From NCBI GenBank assembly GCA_002291955.1, contig DBBA01000172.1:528-10789 (forward strand): a DNA stretch of 10,262 nucleotides, given 5' to 3'. This DNA is from Rhodobacteraceae bacterium UBA996 (GTDB lineage Bacteria > Pseudomonadota > Alphaproteobacteria > Rhodobacterales > Rhodobacteraceae). Of the stretch, positions 6,422 through 10,262 are shown piece by piece. The notes beneath the pieces were generated by a model. The model saw only the letters and a program-made list of their open reading frames with translations. It had not been told where the DNA came from and did not search any database. Every line of letters begins with the position of its first letter. The first letter of the stretch is position 1. Made by a program: the position numbers and the translations under genes.

Positions 6422-7167
6422 CCGGCCATCAGCCGCGCGGTCGCCACGCGGTCGATCCGCTCCTGCCGCCGGTACACGTCCCAGGTCGCCGCCAGGGCCG
6501 CCATGCGCGCCGACGACAGCGATCCTGCTGTGCGCCGATGCACCGCCAGCACCCGGTCAAGCCCGGCCGCCGGGTCGTTCCCGCGCAGCAGCCGCAGCCA
6601 CAGCGCAAAGTCCTGCCGCCGCTCCAGCGCCGGAAAGACCACCGGCCCGCCCACCCGCACCCGGTCGATCATCACGGTCAGGCAACCGATCACGTTGCCC
6701 TCCAGAAGCCCCGCATGGTCGATCCGGTCCGGCACATGCACCCGCCGCTCGACCCCGTCCCGGCGCCGGAAGATATAGCCGGTGAAGGACAGCCCCGCCC
6801 CGGTGTCGTCCATGTGCGCGACCTGCGCGGCCAGCTTGCCCGGCAGCCACAGGTCGTCGGCATCCAGGAACGCCACCCGCCGCGCCCGCGCCATCATCAG
6901 ACCCTGGTTGCGCGCCGCCGCCGCTCCGCCGCGTACCGCCAGCCGGGCCAGGCGCACCCGCCCGTCCGCCCGTGCCGCCGCCGCCGCGATCCGCCCCGTG
7001 GTATCGGTCGAGGCATCGTCCACCACGATCAGCTCCCACGACGGCCCCTCCTGCGCCTGCACCGACACGATCGCCTCGGCCAGGGTCGCCGCCGCGTTCC
7101 ACGCGGGAAGCACGACACTCACCTCGGGCCGATCACGGTTAACGTCGCCTTCAGCAAGAATGATCAT
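6388..7167 (-). CDS. Family 2 glycosyltransferase
   Basis: A 259-residue GT-A fold inverting glycosyltransferase, expected to add one sugar from a nucleotide-sugar donor to the repeat unit at the cytoplasmic face. It opens with the family start EVSVVLPAWNAAATLAEAI (about 15-33), then LIVVDDASTDTTGRI (about 46-60), GGAAAARNQGL (about 80-90) and the metal-binding FLDADDLW (about 99-106). An ERRQDFALWLRLL segment (about 182-194) corresponds to the usual ED-x-x-LW catalytic-base region, with RQD in place of the common ED pair. No membrane helix is visible. The start is ATG 7167, with only a weak TGGAA upstream. The first dozen codons are less GC-rich than the rest, perhaps because they double as promoter for the divergent synthase gene. 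It is the only minus-strand gene in the right half of the window and converges on the GT42 gene. Donor and acceptor are unknown. Confidence 0.9.
   Translation of the reverse strand: MIILAEGDVNRDRPEVSVVLPAWNAAATLAEAIVSVQAQEGPSWELIVVDDASTDTTGRIAAAAARADGRVRLARLAVRGGAAAARNQGLMMARARRVAFLDADDLWLPGKLAAQVAHMDDTGAGLSFTGYIFRRRDGVERRVHVPDRIDHAGLLEGNVIGCLTVMIDRVRVGGPVVFPALERRQDFALWLRLLRGNDPAAGLDRVLAVHRRTAGSLSSARMAALAATWDVYRRQERIDRVATARLMAGHVLRRIREIA
7139..7167 (+). promoter_or_regulatory. Promoter-like pair reading toward the nonulosonate synthase
   Basis: TTAACG (7139-7144) and GATCAT (7162-7167) are separated by 17 bases and each match 4 of 6 positions of the sigma-70 -35 and -10 consensus. Transcription would begin near 7174, leaving about 50 bases before the ATG at 7225. 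The elements lie inside the first codons of the divergent GT2 gene, in an unusually A/T-rich patch for this window. This is pattern matching only. Confidence 0.3.
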
Positions 7168-7224
7168 GGTCTGTTCCAGGACGTCATCGCGGGGGCCGCC
7201 GGTGACCCTGATGCGGAGAGCCTA

Positions 7225-8193
7225 ATGATGGATGAACGGGATCCCGGCGGCAGCACACGGCGCACCGCGGTCAAGGTCGTGGCCGAGATCGGCTGCAACC
7301 ACATGGGCGATCTGGACATCGCCAAGGACCTGATCCGCGTCGCCGCCCGCGTCTGCGGCGCCGACGTGGCGAAGTTCCAGAAGCGGCACGCCCGCGAACT
7401 GCTGACGCCCGAAGACTATGCGCGCCCGCACCCTGTGCCCGCGAACGCCTACGGTCCCACCTACGGCGCCCACCGCGAGGCGCTGGAACTCGACCTGGAC
7501 CAGCACCGCGACCTGATGGCGGAATGCGCCCTGAACGGCATCGCCTATTCCACCAGCGTCTGGGACATGACCTCGGCCCGGCAGATGGCCGCGCTGAACC
7601 CGCCGCAACTGAAGATCCCGTCGGCCACCAACCAGCACTTCGCCCTGCAGGGCTGGCTGTGCGACCACTACGGCGGCGAGATCCACGTTTCCACCGGCAT
7701 GTCCACCGGCCGGGAAATCGCCGACCTCGTCGCCTTCTACGAGGAACGCGGCCGCGCGGGCGACCTGGTCGTCTATGCCTGCACCTCGGGCTATCCCGTC
7801 GCCTTCGACGACATCTGCCTATTCGAGGTCGAACGCCTGATGGACCGCTTCGGCCATCGGGTGAAGGGCATCGGCTTCTCGGGCCACCACCTGGGCATCG
7901 CCGCCGACATCGGCGCGCTCGCCATCGGCCGCCTGTGCGAGGCCAGGGGCATGGGCCGCTTCACCCATATCGAGCGGCACTTCACCCTCGACCGCAGCTG
8001 GAAGGGCACCGACCACGCCGCCAGCCTCGAACCCGACGGGATGCGCCGCCTGTGCCGCGATCTTGCCAGCGTCGACCGGGCGCTCGCCACCAAGCCCGAG
8101 GAGATCCTGCCCGTCGAGCAGGTGCAGCGCGACAAGCTCAAGTGGGTGGCCGAACGCCACGCCACCGCGGCAGCGGGCGCGCTCGCCGCGTGA
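7225..8193 (+). CDS. neuB: Nonulosonic acid (sialic acid-type) synthase, NeuB/NANS family, lacking the SAF domain
   Basis: A 322-residue TIM-barrel enzyme that condenses phosphoenolpyruvate with a six-carbon sugar to make a nine-carbon nonulosonic acid. Visible motifs are AEIGCNHMGDLDIAKDLI (20-37), GADVAKFQKR (45-54), LKIPSATNQHF (129-139), EIHVSTGMSTGREI (152-165), YACTSGYPV (184-192), GFSGHHLGIA (217-226) and ERHFTLDRSWKGTDHAASLE (250-269). The histidines of GHH and ERHF sit where the metal ligands of NeuB lie. The WKG-DH-ASLEP signature and the following ILPVEQ-KLK region resemble animal NANS, which makes the 9-phosphate. The protein ends at about the point where the C-terminal antifreeze-like SAF domain (about 60 residues) normally starts. 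In NeuB of known structure that domain from the partner subunit contributes to the active site. The start is ATG 7225 with GGAGAG just upstream; ATG 7228 is an equal alternative. The gene is divergent from the GT2 gene, 57 bases away. Confidence 0.9.
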   Translation: MMDERDPGGSTRRTAVKVVAEIGCNHMGDLDIAKDLIRVAARVCGADVAKFQKRHARELLTPEDYARPHPVPANAYGPTYGAHREALELDLDQHRDLMAECALNGIAYSTSVWDMTSARQMAALNPPQLKIPSATNQHFALQGWLCDHYGGEIHVSTGMSTGREIADLVAFYEERGRAGDLVVYACTSGYPVAFDDICLFEVERLMDRFGHRVKGIGFSGHHLGIAADIGALAIGRLCEARGMGRFTHIERHFTLDRSWKGTDHAASLEPDGMRRLCRDLASVDRALATKPEEILPVEQVQRDKLKWVAERHATAAAGALAA

Positions 8194-8371
8194 CGTCCCC
8201 CTCCCACGCGCCCGTGCCCCCGGGGGCGCCCGTGCCGCGCCTCCGGCACCGCGCCCGGCCATCGGCCGCAATCCGCTGACGTCGGCCGCATTTTGCCCAG
8301 CCTCTGACATGACTTTGCCGTGCGACCCTGCTATCGGCGCCAGTGTCGTTCAGGTAACTGCGGGGGCAGGC
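8194..8371. promoter_or_regulatory. Spacer before the rml operon, with direct repeats and a weak promoter candidate
   Basis: This 178-base gap has two parts. The left part has GC-rich inverted repeats: a loopless palindrome GCCCCCGGGGGC (8216-8227) and a 6-bp stem GTGCCG/CGGCAC with a 6-base loop (8232-8249). Neither is followed by a T run, so they are not clear terminators. The right part is less GC-rich and has two copies of TCGGCCGCA (8262-8270 and 8282-8290) exactly 20 bases apart. A CTGACA hexamer (8304-8309, 5 of 6 to the -35 consensus) follows, with a weak TGCTAT (8329-8334) after a long 19-base gap. It probably drives rmlCBD. Confidence 0.45.
8262..8290. repeat. Paired 9-bp direct repeats, possible regulator site
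   Basis: TCGGCCGCA occurs at 8262-8270 and again at 8282-8290, a 20-base period (about two helical turns), each followed by an A/T pair. The pair lies 14 bases upstream of a -35-like CTGACA and about 80 bases before rmlC. Confidence 0.5.
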
Positions 8372-8965
8372 GTGCAGGTGATCGAAACCGGACTCCCGGG
8401 CGTGCGGGTCATTGTCCCGGCCCGCCACGGCGACCATCGCGGCTTCTTCAGCGAGACATGGAACCGCCCGCGCCTGGCCGCTGCCGGGATCGACCTCGAC
8501 TTCGTGCAGGACAACCAGTCGCTCTCGGCCACCCGCGGCACCCTGCGCGGCCTGCACTTCCAGTCGCCCCCCCACGCCCAGGACAAGCTGGTGCGCTGCG
8601 GGCGCGGGCGGCTGTGGGACGTCGCCGTGGACATCCGCCGCGGGTCGCCCACCTTCGGCCGCTGGCACGGCGAGGAACTGTCGGCCGCGAACGGGCGCCA
8701 GCTGCTGGTGCCCAAGGGCTTCCTGCACGGCTTCGTCACGCTCGAACCCGATACCGAGATCCTGTACAAGTGCACCGACGTCTACGCGCCCGCCTGCGAC
8801 GGCGCCGTGCGCTGGGACGACCCGGACCTCGCCATCGCCTGGCCCGCCGAGGCGTTTCCCGACGGGGCGCCCGTCCTGTCGGCCAAGGATGCCGCCGCCC
8901 CCCTGATGCGCGATTTCGCCAGCCCCTTCACCTGGGACCCCGCCGAAGCGGAGCACTCTGCATGA
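8372..8965 (+). CDS. rmlC: dTDP-4-dehydrorhamnose 3,5-epimerase
   Basis: A 197-residue cupin-fold epimerase for the third step of dTDP-L-rhamnose synthesis, converting dTDP-4-keto-6-deoxyglucose to the L-lyxo epimer. Motifs are GDHRGFFSETW (20-30), VQDNQSLSATRGTLRGLHFQ (45-64) containing the catalytic His62, DKLVRCGRGRLWDVAVDIR (71-89), VPKGFLHGFV (113-122), and LYKCTDVYAP (131-140) with the probable acid Tyr138. AKDAAAPLMRDF near the C-terminus is also typical. Start choice: GTG 8372 gives MQVIETGLPGV, exactly where this family usually begins, with a GGGGGCAGG-like ribosome site. An in-frame ATG at 8309 would add 21 unconserved residues, has no Shine-Dalgarno and overlaps the candidate promoter. 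Its stop overlaps the rmlB ATG by 4 bases. Confidence 0.93.
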   Translation: MQVIETGLPGVRVIVPARHGDHRGFFSETWNRPRLAAAGIDLDFVQDNQSLSATRGTLRGLHFQSPPHAQDKLVRCGRGRLWDVAVDIRRGSPTFGRWHGEELSAANGRQLLVPKGFLHGFVTLEPDTEILYKCTDVYAPACDGAVRWDDPDLAIAWPAEAFPDGAPVLSAKDAAAPLMRDFASPFTWDPAEAEHSA

Positions 8966-9999
8966 AACTCCTCGTCACCGGCGGCGCCGGCTTCATCGGC
9001 TCGGCCGTCGTGCGCCAGGCCATCGCCCGCGGCCACCAGGTCGTGAACCTCGACGCGCTGACCTATGCCGCCTGCCTCGACAACGTGGCCTCCGTCGCCG
9101 GGTCGAACGCCTATGCCTTCGTGCAGGCCGACATCCGCGACCGCGCGGCCCTTGACCGGGCGCTCGCCGACCACGCGCCCGACGCGATCATGCATCTCGC
9201 CGCCGAAAGCCACGTGGACCGGTCCATCGACGGCCCCGCCGCCTTCATCGACACCAACGTGACCGGCACCTACACGCTCTTGGAAGCCGCCCGCGCGTAC
9301 TGGACCGCCCGCGGCCGCCCCGAAGGATTCCGCTTCCACCACATCTCGACCGACGAGGTCTTTGGCTCCCTCGGCGCCACGGGCCAGTTCACCGAAGACA
9401 CCCCCTACGACCCGCGCAGCCCCTATTCCGCGTCCAAGGCCGCGTCCGACCACCTGGTCCGGGCCTGGCACGAGACCTATGGCCTGCCGATCCTGCTGAC
9501 CAACTGCTCGAACAACTACGGCCCCTTCCACTTCCCCGAAAAGCTGATCCCGGTCGTCATCCTGAACGCGCTCGCAGGCAAGCCGATCCCGGTCTACGGC
9601 CAGGGCACGAACGTCCGCGACTGGCTGTTCGTGGAAGACCACGCCGACGCGCTCCTGACGGTGATCGAGAAGGGCCAGGTCGGCCGCAGCTACAACATCG
9701 GCGGCGAGAACGAGGCCGCCAACATCGACATCGTGCGCCGCATCTGCGCGCTCCTCGACGAACGCCGCCCCGCGGGTACGCCGCACGACCGGCTCATCAC
9801 CTACGTCACCGACCGCCCCGGCCACGACTTCCGCTATGCCATCGACCCGACCCGCATCCGCACGGAACTCGGTTGGCGGCCGTCCGTGACGCTGGATCAG
9901 GGTCTGGCGCGCACCGTGGACTGGTATCTGGCGAACGAGGGCTGGTGGCGCGCGCTCCAGGACCGCCACGGCGTCGGCAAGCGGCTGGGCGTCGCCTGA
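8962..9999 (+). CDS. rmlB: dTDP-glucose 4,6-dehydratase
   Basis: A 345-residue NAD-dependent short-chain dehydrogenase/reductase-family enzyme for the second step of dTDP-L-rhamnose synthesis, converting dTDP-glucose to dTDP-4-keto-6-deoxyglucose in the cytoplasm. The Rossmann loop is VTGGAGFIGS (5-14), followed by LDALTYAACLDN (30-41), HLAAESHVDRSI (78-89), the active-site STDEVFGSLG (129-138) with the Thr-Asp-Glu triad, and YSASKAASDHLVRAW (155-169) with the catalytic Tyr and Lys. NCSNNYGPFHFPEKLIP and YGQGTNVRDWLFVEDHADAL follow, all characteristic of RmlB. Length is full for the family. ATG 8962 overlaps the rmlC stop (ATGA) with GGAG 8 bases upstream, and the TGA at 9997-9999 shares one base with the rmlD ATG. 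The order rmlC-rmlB-rmlD implies one operon, with rmlA likely beyond the right edge. Confidence 0.97.
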   Translation: MKLLVTGGAGFIGSAVVRQAIARGHQVVNLDALTYAACLDNVASVAGSNAYAFVQADIRDRAALDRALADHAPDAIMHLAAESHVDRSIDGPAAFIDTNVTGTYTLLEAARAYWTARGRPEGFRFHHISTDEVFGSLGATGQFTEDTPYDPRSPYSASKAASDHLVRAWHETYGLPILLTNCSNNYGPFHFPEKLIPVVILNALAGKPIPVYGQGTNVRDWLFVEDHADALLTVIEKGQVGRSYNIGGENEAANIDIVRRICALLDERRPAGTPHDRLITYVTDRPGHDFRYAIDPTRIRTELGWRPSVTLDQGLARTVDWYLANEGWWRALQDRHGVGKRLGVA

Positions 10000-10262
10000 T
10001 GCGCCTCTTGGTGTTCGGCCGGACCGGGCAGGTGGCGACCGAGCTTGCCCGGATCGCTCCCCATGCAACCTTCCTCGGCCGCGATACGGCCGACCTCGCC
10101 AACCCGCCCGCCTGCGCCGCAGCCATCGCCGCGCACCGCCCCGACGCCGTCATCAACGCCGCGGCGTGGACCGCCGTGGACCGCGCGGAAGCCGAGGAAG
10201 CCGCCGCCCGCACGGTCAACGCCGACGCCCCCGCCGCCATGGCCACGGCCTGCGCGACGCTG
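9999..10262 (+). CDS. rmlD: dTDP-4-dehydrorhamnose reductase, N-terminal part (cut by the right edge)
   Basis: The first 88 residues of the NAD(P)H-dependent reductase that finishes dTDP-L-rhamnose. The Rossmann start MRLLVFGRTGQVATELARI (1-19) has the RmlD-type G-x-x-GQ-x-x-x-EL pattern. HRPDAVINAAAWTAVDRAE (about 47-65) is the highly conserved INAAA-T-VD-AE block of the family, followed by AARTVNADAPAAMATAC. The start ATG 9999-10001 shares a base with the rmlB TGA (TGATG), so translation is coupled. About two thirds of the gene lies outside the window. Confidence 0.95.
   Translation, partial: MRLLVFGRTGQVATELARIAPHATFLGRDTADLANPPACAAAIAAHRPDAVINAAAWTAVDRAEAEEAAARTVNADAPAAMATACATL

Noticed and set aside
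8216..8249. Inverted repeats after the synthase gene, as a Rho-independent terminator
   Set aside because: The stems are short or loopless and no T tract follows directly; the nearest TTTT is about 40 bases away.
8309..8311. ATG as an earlier rmlC start
   Set aside because: No Shine-Dalgarno, the added residues are not family-like, and it lies in the candidate promoter; GTG 8372 fits the family start.
8782..10068. A long minus-strand open frame opposite rmlC, rmlB and rmlD
   Set aside because: The plus strand here encodes unmistakable rml genes, and the minus frame shows no domain motif.

Overview
The window is GC-rich DNA with strong G/C preference at third codon positions and tightly packed genes that often overlap by 1-4 bases. 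This fits an alphaproteobacterium, most likely a Rhodobacterales member (Paracoccus/Rhodobacter-like); that placement is an inference from composition and protein character, not a database result. There are no tRNAs, rRNAs, insertion sequences or CRISPR arrays. The whole window reads as a cell-surface polysaccharide (capsule or exopolysaccharide) locus that is cut at both ends.

Layout. Bases 1-2268, minus strand: an ABC-type polysaccharide export set, with a KpsE-like polysaccharide co-polymerase, then a KpsT-like ATPase, then the first 21 codons of another gene running off the left edge. Bases 2361-3979, plus strand: the matching KpsM-like permease, then a carbohydrate sulfotransferase. Bases 3980-4325: a 346-base spacer holding a possible broken minus-strand reading frame. 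Bases 4326-6421, plus strand: a CMP-nonulosonate synthetase fused to a HAD phosphatase-like domain, then a GT42 (CstII-type) sialyltransferase homologue. Bases 6388-7167, minus strand: a GT2 glycosyltransferase convergent with the GT42 gene. Bases 7225-8193, plus strand: a nonulosonate (sialic acid-type) synthase of the NeuB/NANS family that lacks the usual C-terminal SAF domain. Bases 8372-10262, plus strand: rmlC, rmlB and the start of rmlD, for dTDP-L-rhamnose.

How it fits together (inference). The NeuB-like enzyme condenses phosphoenolpyruvate with a six-carbon sugar to a nonulosonic acid, probably as the 9-phosphate judging by its resemblance to animal NANS. The HAD domain of the fusion could remove the phosphate and the cytidylyltransferase domain would make the CMP sugar. 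The GT42 enzyme would transfer it; the GT2 enzyme and dTDP-rhamnose supply other parts of the repeat unit; the sulfotransferase decorates the glycan; and the KpsM/KpsT/KpsE set exports it. The predicted product is a sulfated, rhamnose- and nonulosonate-containing polysaccharide. The individual families are known; the combination and several gene-level oddities are what deserve attention.
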